Assembly (NCBI GenBank): GCA_035632695.1
Contig: DASQGG010000042.1
Location: forward strand, 1 to 33,022
DNA from: Thermoplasmata archaeon
GTDB taxonomy: Archaea > Thermoplasmatota > Thermoplasmata > RBG-16-68-12
Direction of reading: 5' to 3'
Length of the DNA stretch: 33,022 bases
The number at the start of each line of letters is the position of its first letter. The stretch's first letter is position 1. A program made the position numbers and the translations under genes. Under the pieces are notes generated by a model. It was not told the origin of the DNA. It saw only the letters and a program-made list of their open reading frames with translations, and made no database searches. This document shows, piece after piece, positions 22,756 through 30,888 of the stretch.

Positions 22756-24960
22756 GTGAAGATCCTGCTCATGGCCCCATGGGGCGACCGGGAAATCGGC
22801 GGGCTCTCATCCCATCTGCTCTCGCTGGAGAAGGTCATCGCGCTCGCGGGCCACGAAAGCAGCCTGGCCTCCCACGAAGCGATCCCGCGAACCCTGCAGG
22901 AATCCCTGTGGTTAGTGGTCAAGCTGTGGCCCGGCAGCCGACTGCAAGCCATGACCGCGGTCGTCGAGATCCTCCACGGCCTCCTCGCTCTCCGCGAAGC
23001 CATTCGGGGGGATACGAGGCTGATTCACGCCCACGAGCCGGCCTGTCTTCCTGCCGCGCGGTGGATCTCTCGCTTCGTGGGCGCTCCGGTCGTGTTGACC
23101 GTACACTCGCAGTACGCTCTGGGGGACATCGTGGCCGGATACCTCCGTCGCGGCACCCGGGATGCAAAGTTTGCGTGGGCGTTGGAGAAGTACGCCTTCG
23201 AGAACGCGGATTTTGTGTTCACGGTCACCACACGCCTTCGCTCGTTCGTCCTCGCCGAAGCCAACGTCGACCCCGCCAAGGTCATGGTTCGACTCAACTT
23301 CGTGGATACGGCGGAGTTCGCGCCGCGCAACGCCGCAGAAGCGAGCAAGGCGCTGCGCCAAGGAGGCGTGCCCCTGGGTACGTCGACGAAGGGCGGGCAC
23401 CGGATTGTCCTGTACTCGGGAAGACTGAGCCCCCGGAAAGGGGTCGACTACCTGATTCGGGCCGCCCGAATCGTCATCGACAAGGACCCTAACGTGCGGT
23501 TCTTGGTTACCGGAGACGGTCCCCAGTTCTCCGACCTGAAGAGGCTGCGGGCGGCCCTGGGTCTCGACGACTACGTCACGTTCCTTGGCAAGTTGGACTC
23601 CGCGTTGGTGAAGTACGTGTACAACGTCGCGGACGTCGTCGTTCTCCCTTCCGTGACGATTGAGGGCGTGGAAGAAGGGACCCCTATGAGCGCCCTCGAG
23701 GCCATGGCCTCGGGCGTCCCGGTCGTCTGCAGCGCGGTAGGCGGGCTTGCGGAGATTGTCGCGGACGGCGACACGGGGTATCTCGTGCCTGAAGGGTCGG
23801 TGGAGCGTTTGGCCGATCGCATCCTTCTGACCTTGGAGCACGACCAGACCGCGCTCATCGATCGGGCCATGCGGTACGTTCGGGAGCGCAGGTCCCTGGA
23901 GAGCTACGCGAAGGAGCTGACCAGCTTCCTCGTGGAGAATCAAATCCTCCCCGGCGACCGGCGCATGAGGCCACCCGCGTTCGAGGCCGCCCGATCCGGC
24001 GGCCCATGGATGGCGCCGGTGCTCAAAGCCAGGCGAGCTGCTTCCTACGCACGCGCCACGTACGGAGAGTATTTCCGTCACCGGCAATGGGGCGTCGGCT
24101 TGGCTGCGGAACCCATCCACCGTTTCCTCGAGTCGGACTTCCACCCGGAGGTGCGGTGGATTCATGCTTCGGGAGGCGACGAGTACCTGGCGGACCCGTT
24201 CGGCCGGGTCCAATTCGGCCGGCTGCAGGTGGTCTGCGAGAGATACCGTCGCGACCTGAGTCGAGGGTCGCTCGTCACGTTCGAGTGGCCCGAGGACACG
24301 GACACGCCCGACGCGAAGGTCGTCCTTCCGTTGCCAGGTCATGTCTCCTACCCGTTCCTCCTTGAGAGTGAGGGTCATGTGTACTGCGTCCCCGAGACCT
24401 CCCAGGCGGGCGAGGTCGCGCTCTACCGAGCCGACTCGTTCCCCGATCGCTGGACCAAGGTGAGAACCCTCCTGGGTGGCTTCGCGGGCGTCGACAGCAC
24501 CATTTGCCGGTTCGACGACCGCTGGTGGATTTTCTCGATGAACGTGAACGAACCGGACCGCAAGCTCCACCTGTGGTACGCGGACCGCCTGGAGGGACCG
24601 TGGACGCCTCACCTGAGGAATCCCGTGCTGGACACCCCCGTGTCGGCTCGTCCCGCGGGGACGCCGTTCCTCTGGAAGGGGAACCTGTACAGGCCGGCCC
24701 AGGACTGCTCGAGAACCTACGGCGGCCGCGTCGCGATCAACCGCGTAGACGAGCTCACGCCGAGCACCTTCCGGGAGAGCGTTGTGTCGTTCGTCGAGCC
24801 GGACCCGAACGGACCGTACCCACTCGGGCTGCACACGCTCTCCGCTGCGGGCGAGGTGACGCTCATCGATGGGTTCCGGAACGTGTTCAGCCGCACCGAG
24901 TTCCGCCGCAGGCTCACGGAGGGACCACGGAACCGGCGCAAGACCTCGAGGCCGACGTAA
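22756..24960 (+). CDS. GT4 glycosyltransferase fused to a GINT1-N-like beta-propeller domain
   Basis: 734 residues from GTG 22756 (ribosome site GAAGGGGGA); GTG 22729 would add nine residues. Residues 1-400 are a GT4 retaining glycosyltransferase with two Rossmann domains: MKILLMAPWGDREIGGLSSHL at the start, IVLYSGRLSPRKGVDYLI opening the donor half, and the EX7E motif at Glu307/Glu315 (EGTPMSALE). After a basic linker, residues ~464-725 match the N-terminal domain of plant GINT1-type proteins, a five-bladed-propeller fold. The run is YVADPF-like DEYLADPFGR, VYCVPETSQ, FPDRWTKVRTLL, STICRFDDRWWIF, LHLWYADRLEGPWTPH and RPAGTPFLWKGNLYRPAQDCS. That domain may bind or process sugars. The joining of the two in one protein is unusual. 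It closes the export operon. Confidence 0.88.
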   Translation: MKILLMAPWGDREIGGLSSHLLSLEKVIALAGHESSLASHEAIPRTLQESLWLVVKLWPGSRLQAMTAVVEILHGLLALREAIRGDTRLIHAHEPACLPAARWISRFVGAPVVLTVHSQYALGDIVAGYLRRGTRDAKFAWALEKYAFENADFVFTVTTRLRSFVLAEANVDPAKVMVRLNFVDTAEFAPRNAAEASKALRQGGVPLGTSTKGGHRIVLYSGRLSPRKGVDYLIRAARIVIDKDPNVRFLVTGDGPQFSDLKRLRAALGLDDYVTFLGKLDSALVKYVYNVADVVVLPSVTIEGVEEGTPMSALEAMASGVPVVCSAVGGLAEIVADGDTGYLVPEGSVERLADRILLTLEHDQTALIDRAMRYVRERRSLESYAKELTSFLVENQILPGDRRMRPPAFEAARSGGPWMAPVLKARRAASYARATYGEYFRHRQWGVGLAAEPIHRFLESDFHPEVRWIHASGGDEYLADPFGRVQFGRLQVVCERYRRDLSRGSLVTFEWPEDTDTPDAKVVLPLPGHVSYPFLLESEGHVYCVPETSQAGEVALYRADSFPDRWTKVRTLLGGFAGVDSTICRFDDRWWIFSMNVNEPDRKLHLWYADRLEGPWTPHLRNPVLDTPVSARPAGTPFLWKGNLYRPAQDCSRTYGGRVAINRVDELTPSTFRESVVSFVEPDPNGPYPLGLHTLSAAGEVTLIDGFRNVFSRTEFRRRLTEGPRNRRKTSRPT

Positions 24961-24961
24961 A

Positions 24962-24980
24962 CCCCGGCGCGTCCCCGGGG
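24962..24980. terminator. GC hairpin between convergent genes
   Basis: CCCCGG (24962-24967) and CCGGGG (24975-24980) with a 7-base loop sit between the ends of the fusion glycosyltransferase and the HPr-kinase-like gene. It may terminate either transcript, but no T-run is present. Confidence 0.35.
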
Positions 24981-24984
24981 GGGA

Positions 24985-26107
24985 TCAGGCGGATTCGATC
25001 ACAGCCCGAATCCGATGGAGGTCGTCCGTGGAGGGCGAGGGAGGCAACTGGACCTCGAAGCACCGGGTCCGGGCGAACACGTTGCGCAGGACGGCTTCGC
25101 CCGCCGGGGCAAAGTCCAGGGGCCCGTCGGGCATCCCAGCGTACGCCAAGGCGACGCGGTCCATGTTGAACATGTACCGCTCGTACATGGCCGTGAGAGA
25201 CACCCGCCGTGCCAACTCGTCGGGAGCGAGATCCGCGATCTCCACGTGGCGAGACCGGCCCGTGGACAGGAGGCACGCTTTCGTCAGGGGGGCGCGGAGC
25301 GCTTCCCGGCTCCCTGGGATGACGCGGGTGATCGGGGCTCGGTGGTACACGGAGAACCGGCTCTCCAGCCTCGACCGGATGTTGGCGGAGAATGCGGCGT
25401 CCGGATTCAGGGAGTGCGCGAGCCGGTTCAAGGCCAACCGCCGGCTCAGCCTCCGCCGATCCTTCGGGCCCCCTACGGTGCTCTGGAGCTGCGGGTGAGC
25501 CTCGAAGTTGTAGTCGAAGAGCCGGAGCCAGCGCGGGTAGCCCAGGATTTCCCCCGCCGGAGACAGGAGGCACCAGTCGTCCGCCATGTAGTCGTACCCG
25601 TGGGAGACGAACTCCAGGGCGACGTTGGTCTTCCCGGTGTGCGCCCAGGCCGGAAAGAAGTATCCCAGACCGGCCCGGGACACCGCGGAGCTATGGGCGA
25701 GGAACGCACCCTGGGATAGCACCTTGAAGAAGAGCAGGCCTTCCACCCAGCGGGCATACAGCTCCTCCGGGTTCAGGGAGGGCTCCGCGAGGATGTGTCC
25801 TTCCGAGAGGCGAATCCGTCCGGAGTCGGTGCCCACGACGATTGCATCCCGTCCGAACGAGTACAGGGTCGAGAGCATCCGCTCCTCCGTTTCGATCGGG
25901 CCTTCTTCGACCACGAGGTCCACGGGGCCGTCCGGGCTTGCGTTGGGGTCTACGAAGAACGGGATTTCCCCGTGCATGAGCCGGGCGAGACCCCCGGTGC
26001 GCGACGCGGACCGAGAAGAGGCCGTGGAACGAGAAGGTCGCGGTGCGCGTCTCGTCGAGGGTGGAGGGGGATTCCGCGGCCGCCAGGATGGACACCGGGC
26101 GTGGCAT
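24985..26107 (-). pseudogene. HPr-kinase-like P-loop protein, apparently frameshifted
   Basis: Two frames together give one protein of about 373 residues: ATG 26107 (MPRPVSILAAAESP...TFSFHGLFSVRVAHRG) reads to a run of five G (minus strand, 25991-25995), after which the neighbouring frame continues (GLARLMHGEIPFFVDP...) to the stop at 24985. Removing one G restores a single frame, and the restored N-terminus resembles its paralogue (YSVHGVHVSIHAD). The P-loop is AWAHTGKTN, in which Ala replaces the usual first Gly. It follows AFLAHSSAVSR, and DDWCLLSPAGEILGYP matches the HPr-kinase ADD strand. The family phosphorylates Ser or other groups in bacterial sugar regulation, but no HPr is present here. 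A box GATACGTAATC (26127-26137) lies about 26 bases upstream. The frameshift may be real, a sequencing error, or programmed. Confidence 0.7.
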
Positions 26108-26126
26108 ACTGGCGGTGGAATATGTG

Positions 26127-26137
26127 GATTACGTATC
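26127..26137 (-). promoter_or_regulatory. TATA-like box for the first HPr-kinase-like gene
   Basis: GATACGTAATC on the minus strand is centred about 26 bases before ATG 26107, supporting that start and hence the frameshift interpretation. Confidence 0.4.
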
Positions 26138-26174
26138 CCGCCAGCGGCCGGGTGTCGGTTGGGGTCGGACCGCC

Positions 26175-27182
26175 TCACACCAGTGACAACACCTGATCCC
26201 GGGCATCGTTCGTCCGGGACACCACGAGGCGGTAGGCGGCAACTTCCTCGGATATGGCTTCGAGGCTCGTGAATTTCGGCGGAAGGGCAAGGGGGCCCAG
26301 GTATGTGTGTCGCGGAAACTCATGAGTCATGTCTTGGACCTGAAGGAGTCGCCGGAACGCCTCGTCCGGTGTGAGGGGCGTGAGGGACGTGGCACCCCCG
26401 AGGGAGAGGAAGACCAAGGCCTGGGCATCTCCCGTGGTCCGGGACCGCCCCGGGTCCGGGCGCAGGAAGTGTTTGCCGTGGGCCGCCGGCAGGTCCCGCG
26501 AACCGGCGGCAGGCGGACCGGGCATGCGCAAGGCGGAAGGGAAGCCCAAGACCCTCTTTCCATCGAGGACGACGAAGTTGTCCGACACATAGTCGAGGCG
26601 GTCCAAGAGGCTGGCACAGAGCGTGGACTTGCCCCCTCCGTTGAGCCCGACCAGGACGAGCGCGCGTCCGCCTCGCGACACGGCGGACGCATGCAGGACC
26701 ACCCCGCCCCGCCGCTCGAGCTTGAGGAGCACGGGCTCATGGACCGCGAGACGGAACAGGGCGTACTCGTCGTCCCACGACTCCGGCCTCCCGACAATTC
26801 GGCGGAGGCGGGAGCTACGATCCAGGATGTACGAGGCGCTCACGTGGGCATCGCGCCCATCCGTGTAGCGCACGTCGAGCTTCCCGGCCGCGTACCGCGC
26901 CGTTCCGCTCCCGACGAACTCATTCGTGCCAAGGCGTTCTTCCGCATCCTGTCGTTCGATTCGACCGGCGGGCGAGTCGAACCAGCCGCGAACCTGGAGA
27001 CCCACGTCGACGGAGAGCGTCTCGGTCGTGTCCCCTTGTGGATGGAAGACTCCGAACATGAGGTCGCTGAGCGCAAGAAACTCAGACCAGTCCGCGTGAA
27101 TCGAGACGTGGACGCCGTGCACCGAGTACGTCCGCGTCTCGCCGAGCGAACTCGATTTGTGGGACGCGGGTGCCTCGGACAT
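26175..27182 (-). CDS. HPr-kinase-like P-loop protein (intact paralogue)
   Basis: 335 residues from ATG 27182 (MSEAPASHKSSSLGE). A longer frame reaches ATG 27270 and beyond, but the added residues are Pro/Ala-rich and do not match the paralogue. The N-terminal half is a beta-rich domain (SVHGVHVSIHADWSEFLALSD). The kinase core begins VVLHASAVSRGGRALVLVGLNGGGKST, with His164 placed like the catalytic His of HPr kinase and the P-loop at 179-187. It then has YVSDNFVVLDGKRVLGFPS, in which Asp201 occupies the HPr-kinase ADD position. In bacteria, relatives of this PEPCK/HPrK fold occur in exopolysaccharide and peptide-modification clusters, where their substrates are unknown. The gene is paralogous to the frameshifted one that follows it, 67 bases downstream on the same strand. 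Confidence 0.8.
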   Translation of the reverse strand: MSEAPASHKSSSLGETRTYSVHGVHVSIHADWSEFLALSDLMFGVFHPQGDTTETLSVDVGLQVRGWFDSPAGRIERQDAEERLGTNEFVGSGTARYAAGKLDVRYTDGRDAHVSASYILDRSSRLRRIVGRPESWDDEYALFRLAVHEPVLLKLERRGGVVLHASAVSRGGRALVLVGLNGGGKSTLCASLLDRLDYVSDNFVVLDGKRVLGFPSALRMPGPPAAGSRDLPAAHGKHFLRPDPGRSRTTGDAQALVFLSLGGATSLTPLTPDEAFRRLLQVQDMTHEFPRHTYLGPLALPPKFTSLEAISEEVAAYRLVVSRTNDARDQVLSLV

Positions 27183-27378
27183 GAACACGCCTGGGTGGCG
27201 GAAGGGACTCAGGGCCGTCGACGGCGCGGCCCGAGGGGAGGGCCATGGAGCCGCTTGTAGATAGCTCATTCCGTGAGCACCGCGGCCATCCAACTCCTTG
27301 GGCACAGAATCGGCGCAACGGTCGATCACGGGACTCGCCCGCTGCGGGTGCGTTTTCCTGGAGTCGTCCGGAGCCGAT

Positions 27379-28422
27379 TCAGCGTTCGCCCGCGAGCTCC
27401 TCGTACTCACGATCGAAGAAGAGAGCGAGCTTCCTCCAGTCCCGGTGCTCGCGCACAAAGGCCTGTCCACGCTGCCCGAGCTCCGGGTGGTCCAAGGCCC
27501 TGAGGACCTGCCGCTCCAAGTCGTCCGGGGACGCGGGGTCATAGAGAAAACCGCCCTGGGAATCGCCGATGATCTCGCGGGGTCCGTAGAGGTCCGGGCC
27601 CACGACCGCCTTCCCGCACGCCATCGCCTCCGGGAGCGTGGTCGACGCCGACTCGTAACGGCTCGTACTCACGTGGATCGAGCATCCGTGGAAGGCAGAA
27701 ACGACGAGGGGTCGCGGCACGGAATCGAGGTAATGAAGATTCTTGGGCCAGAGGCCCTTCACCTCCCGCTCGGCCTCGGATCGCGGGCGGTCCGTGAGGA
27801 CCACGAACGCCCGGTCCGGAATCCGCGCCGCGAGGTTCACGAAGGTGTCCAAACCTTTCTCGTGCACGAGCCTCCCCACCCACAGAACGAACCCAGGCGG
27901 GAGACCACTCTTCCGAAGGAACCCATCCGCATTGGAGCGGGCGAACTCGCCGAGATCGATCCCGGGCGGCGTGACGGCCGGTGAGACGCCGGTCCGCTCG
28001 AACACGTAATCTCGGAGCCACCGCGCAACGACGGTCGCGCGCGGAGCCGCCTGGACGACACGAAGCGCGGCTTCGTTGTAGTCGCGGAGCACGTGGATCA
28101 TCGCCGGGTCATGGCCCCAATGCTCCTCGAAGCCGAGTCCATGGAGGGTGAAGATCCAGGGGAGCAAGGTTGGCCGCGAGCCGAGGACGTCCGCATACTC
28201 GATGGACCGATGGATGTGCGCCACCCGTTCGCGCCGTAGGATGCGCTCGAGGGCGGGATAGAGGAATGGGATTGCCCGATAACGGCGGCCCGCCGATTGC
28301 AGGCTCCGGATGATGATCTCCCTCTCGCCGGCCACGTGCATGCGATGGCGGGAGTGTTCGGCGATGGAGAGGAGGAAGCGGGCGCCGCCCCCGGGCCTGC
28401 TCGCTAGAGGGCCGATCCACAC
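27379..28422 (-). CDS. GT4 glycosyltransferase
   Basis: 347 residues from GTG 28422 (MWIGPLASRPGGGARFLLSIAE); TAG closes the frame just upstream. The GT4 fold is complete. The acceptor half contains the G-G-G-A turn near the start and HIHRSIEYADVLGS. The donor half begins FVLWVGRLVHEKGLDTFVNLA. The EX7E motif is in SRYESASTTLPEAMACGKAVVG, with PREIIGDSQGGFLYDP after it. The enzyme transfers a sugar from a nucleotide or lipid donor onto a growing glycan at the cytoplasmic face of the membrane. The sugar cannot be predicted. An AT-rich minus-strand box (CTATTAGTAG, about 28480-28489) lies upstream. It follows the 28550 GT4 gene by 128 bases on the same strand and precedes the HPr-kinase-like pair. 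Confidence 0.92.
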   Translation of the reverse strand: MWIGPLASRPGGGARFLLSIAEHSRHRMHVAGEREIIIRSLQSAGRRYRAIPFLYPALERILRRERVAHIHRSIEYADVLGSRPTLLPWIFTLHGLGFEEHWGHDPAMIHVLRDYNEAALRVVQAAPRATVVARWLRDYVFERTGVSPAVTPPGIDLGEFARSNADGFLRKSGLPPGFVLWVGRLVHEKGLDTFVNLAARIPDRAFVVLTDRPRSEAEREVKGLWPKNLHYLDSVPRPLVVSAFHGCSIHVSTSRYESASTTLPEAMACGKAVVGPDLYGPREIIGDSQGGFLYDPASPDDLERQVLRALDHPELGQRGQAFVREHRDWRKLALFFDREYEELAGER

Positions 28423-28549
28423 GCGCAGGCGCTCGGCGATTGGACCCTACCCCCTGTACCGCGCGGAAGAACGCGGCTCTACTAATAGCCACGCTTCCAC
28501 AGCGAACACTGGACCTACCGCGAGCGAGTCCCGTGGGACCGAGGGAGAC

Positions 28550-29614
28550 TCAGTCGTCAGGCTTGGCTCCGTCGACCCGTTGCCGGACGAAGTCCACCCA
28601 GCGCGTTCGAAACGCGTCCATGGAGTACTCATGGACAATGCGGCCGCGAAGGTCCATCCTCGGACCACGGTCCATCGCCTCGCGAGCGGCCTGCGCCAGT
28701 CCATCCGTCGCCACGGGCTCGACCACGTTGGCGAGGGGTTTCGCGGCTCGGTCGAAGGGGTACGCCGCGGCGCTCGTGACGACAGGGAGTTCGCACGCCA
28801 ACGCTTCCAGGAGGGAGAGGTTGAACCCCTCGTACCGGGATGGGAGCAGGAAGACGTCCGCGGCCGTGTAGAAGAGCGGCATCCGGTCGTGGGGCACGTT
28901 CGTGTAGCATCTGAGGTTCTCGGGTCCTGGAGCCGATCCGGATACGGAAACGAAGAGGACGTCCTTCATGGCGCGGGCGAGCTCCTGGACTCGATCGAAT
29001 CCTTTGGCGTACTCCGGGCGGCCCACGTAGAGGGCGATCCGGGCGTCGCGGGGGAGCGTGAGTTGCTCCCGGGCGTCGTCCCGGTCCCCTCGGTGGAACT
29101 GAGCGACGTCCACTCCGTTGGGCAGAACGGAGGACCGATGGCCGTACAGCGCGGAAACCTCCCGCCGGACGGACTCGCTCACGCAAACGACGGTCTTCCC
29201 TGCGCCCGCAAGCCGGTCGAAGAATCCACCTACGCGTTCTGTGGTGAACCGGTCGCTACGTCGCTGCAGCGCCTTCCGAGCGAATCCGGCGAGCGTGATG
29301 TGATAGATCTCGACCATGGGGCTGGGGACGGGAGCCAAGGCCAACGGCCACCCGCACAGCCCGTTGGAGATGACGAGCTCGTAGGGCTCCGTCCGCCAGG
29401 TATGCCGGAGTGTCCGCGCCGGCTCCGCGGCCCGAAGCGGCAGCTCGAGGCCGACGTGGGCCAACGCGGATTCGGTCCTCTCCGGAACCGCGGAAGGCGT
29501 GTAGATTCGCGCCCCACCCAGCGCCTCGGCGAGCTGTCCGCTGAATACCTCCACGCCCCCCGCGTGCCTCGAAGCAGGCTGAGGCGTGAGAATGGCCACG
29601 CGCGGAAGGCTCAC
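28550..29614 (-). CDS. GT4 glycosyltransferase
   Basis: 354 residues from ATG 29614 (MSLPRVAILTPQPASRHAGGVEVFSGQLAEAL). This is a typical GT4 start with the GGVE acceptor loop. The donor half contains VLPNGVDVAQFHRG, ALYVGRPEYAKGFDRVQELA and the EX7E motif in LLPSRYEGFNLSLLEALACELPVV. It ends with the usual C-terminal crossover helix. The sequence is full length for the family and soluble, probably peripheral to the membrane. It lies in the same direction as the 27379 gene. Because GT4 proteins use diverse donors, only the general reaction (retaining glycosyl transfer) is assigned. The 210-base gap upstream to the DUF1616 gene shows no other gene. Confidence 0.92.
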   Translation of the reverse strand: MSLPRVAILTPQPASRHAGGVEVFSGQLAEALGGARIYTPSAVPERTESALAHVGLELPLRAAEPARTLRHTWRTEPYELVISNGLCGWPLALAPVPSPMVEIYHITLAGFARKALQRRSDRFTTERVGGFFDRLAGAGKTVVCVSESVRREVSALYGHRSSVLPNGVDVAQFHRGDRDDAREQLTLPRDARIALYVGRPEYAKGFDRVQELARAMKDVLFVSVSGSAPGPENLRCYTNVPHDRMPLFYTAADVFLLPSRYEGFNLSLLEALACELPVVTSAAAYPFDRAAKPLANVVEPVATDGLAQAAREAMDRGPRMDLRGRIVHEYSMDAFRTRWVDFVRQRVDGAKPDD

Positions 29615-29824
29615 GATGTCACCGCGCCCCGGACCGACCGTCGACCCCGCGTTCGTTGCGGAACGACAGCAGCCACTCCTGCGGTGGTCGTGTCCACCCC
29701 GAGTCTCCGTGGCAATACTCGAGACGGGGATCCGCGCTTCATCCGAGGCGCCCGGCCCTTCGCGTTCGGCCCCGCACGTTCCCGGAGCCCGAAACCCGCG
29801 AGCACGGCCGTCGCCCCTCGCCCC
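29615..29824. other. Intergenic gap without features
   Basis: 210 bases between the DUF1616 gene and a downstream glycosyltransferase gene, both minus strand. No gene, hairpin or strong promoter box was seen. Confidence 0.5.
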
Positions 29825-30715
29825 CTATGGGACGACGATCGCAAGGTGGACGCTCCGGTACGGCGCCGCAAGCTGGCCGGCACGGAAGAGGTCGAACGCC
29901 ACCCACCAGGTTCCAACCGCAGGGATCGAGAACATATAGGACCGATTCCAGCTGCCTCCGTTCATGAGGGTGAAATTGAACCACGACCACGTGGTCTGGT
30001 TCACCACGACGGTCTCGTTGACTCCGGCGGTCGCGTTGTAGTGCTTCTGGACGCCAAGCAGGTCAACGCGAAGCGTGTAGCCCACGGAGGCTCCCTCGTG
30101 GTTCGACACCCCAACGACCGCGGTCGCCGGCTGCGACACGTTGAGAACCCACGGGTAGGCGGAGAAGTTGCCCGCAGGCCCGAGCAAGTAGAGTTCGGTG
30201 AAACTCGGAGTCGGGCGGGGCTGGGTCAGGGACACCGCGAGCAACGGGACCATGATCGCGAGGATGATGACCAGGAGGACGGTGAGCCCTTTCTCGAGGA
30301 GGCTGTACTCCTTCCAGCGAGCCGCGTGCCCATCGAGTGCGACTCCCATTCGTTCGGCGACCGGTACGGCCATGCGTCGGCCGTACGCGAGGAGGCCGAG
30401 CCCCACGGACAAGCCGAGGTCCGCGAGTGTGACGGACGTGAACGAGATCCCCCACGGGGTGAAGTTCAGGGCGAGCCCGAGGAAGGCGAGCAAGGCGAGG
30501 CTCAGTCCGACGCTCAGCCCGATTCGCAACGTCCAGTCCCCCTGGTCTGCCCGAGGGAGCAGAGCGGCCATGGCGAGGTACCCGGGGATCACGAACACCA
30601 AGGCGAGTCCCAACGGGTTCGGGCCGCCCGTAAGGAGGAGCCCGGCTGAGACGACGAGGGTGTACGCGAAGACCCCGTAGAGGTCTGCGGGGCGCGCTTG
30701 GAACTGGAGGCGCAT
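29825..30715 (-). CDS. DUF1616 family membrane protein
   Basis: 296 residues from ATG 30715. The N-terminal half has four to five helices, including VFAYTLVVSAGLLLTGG, LALVFVIPGYLAMAALLP, GLSLALLAFLGLALNF and TLADLGLSVGLGLLAYG. Another helix, LTVLLVIILAIMVPLLAVSL, then leads into an extracellular domain of about 120 residues. That domain opens with FTELYLLGPAGNFSAYPWVLNV and holds AVVGVSNHEGASVGYTLRV, the signature of DUF1616, a mainly archaeal family often found near glycosylation genes. Several sequons (NAT, NET, NQT, NFT) are present. Function is unknown; the small outer beta-sandwich may bind glycans. CTTAAG, read on the minus strand at about 30748-30753, is the likely TATA box, 33 bases upstream. 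Confidence 0.88.
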   Translation of the reverse strand: MRLQFQARPADLYGVFAYTLVVSAGLLLTGGPNPLGLALVFVIPGYLAMAALLPRADQGDWTLRIGLSVGLSLALLAFLGLALNFTPWGISFTSVTLADLGLSVGLGLLAYGRRMAVPVAERMGVALDGHAARWKEYSLLEKGLTVLLVIILAIMVPLLAVSLTQPRPTPSFTELYLLGPAGNFSAYPWVLNVSQPATAVVGVSNHEGASVGYTLRVDLLGVQKHYNATAGVNETVVVNQTTWSWFNFTLMNGGSWNRSYMFSIPAVGTWWVAFDLFRAGQLAAPYRSVHLAIVVP

Positions 30716-30747
30716 GCGACTCCGCCACGCGGCAGGCTTGTCCCGCG

Positions 30748-30753
30748 CTTAAG
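30748..30753 (-). promoter_or_regulatory. TATA box (CTTAAG) for the DUF1616 gene
   Basis: CCTTAAGC on the minus strand, about 33 bases before ATG 30715. Confidence 0.45.
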
Positions 30754-30853
30754 GGTTTCCGGGTTGCCGGCACGGGGCGTCCTACGAGACCTCTGCGGCC
30801 CATTCCAGGAGCGCTCGGACGGCCCGAGGTTTTGCGCCCGGCCGAAGGGCATC

Positions 30854-30859
30854 TTTAAG
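30854..30859 (+). promoter_or_regulatory. TATA box (TTTAAG) for the deacetylase-like gene
   Basis: Follows CCGAAGGGCATC. The BRE-like CGAAGGGC part matches the recurrent GGAAGGGC element of the left half of the window. The box is 35 bases before GTG 30889 and 44 before GTG 30898. Confidence 0.55.
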
Positions 30860-30888
30860 AAATCGGCGTCCCATCAAGTACGCGCCCG

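Noticed and set aside
27183-27378. Gap between GT4 and the intact HPr-kinase-like gene as a hidden gene
   Set aside because: The frames here are Pro/Ala/Arg-rich and have no recognisable pattern; they look like non-coding extension.
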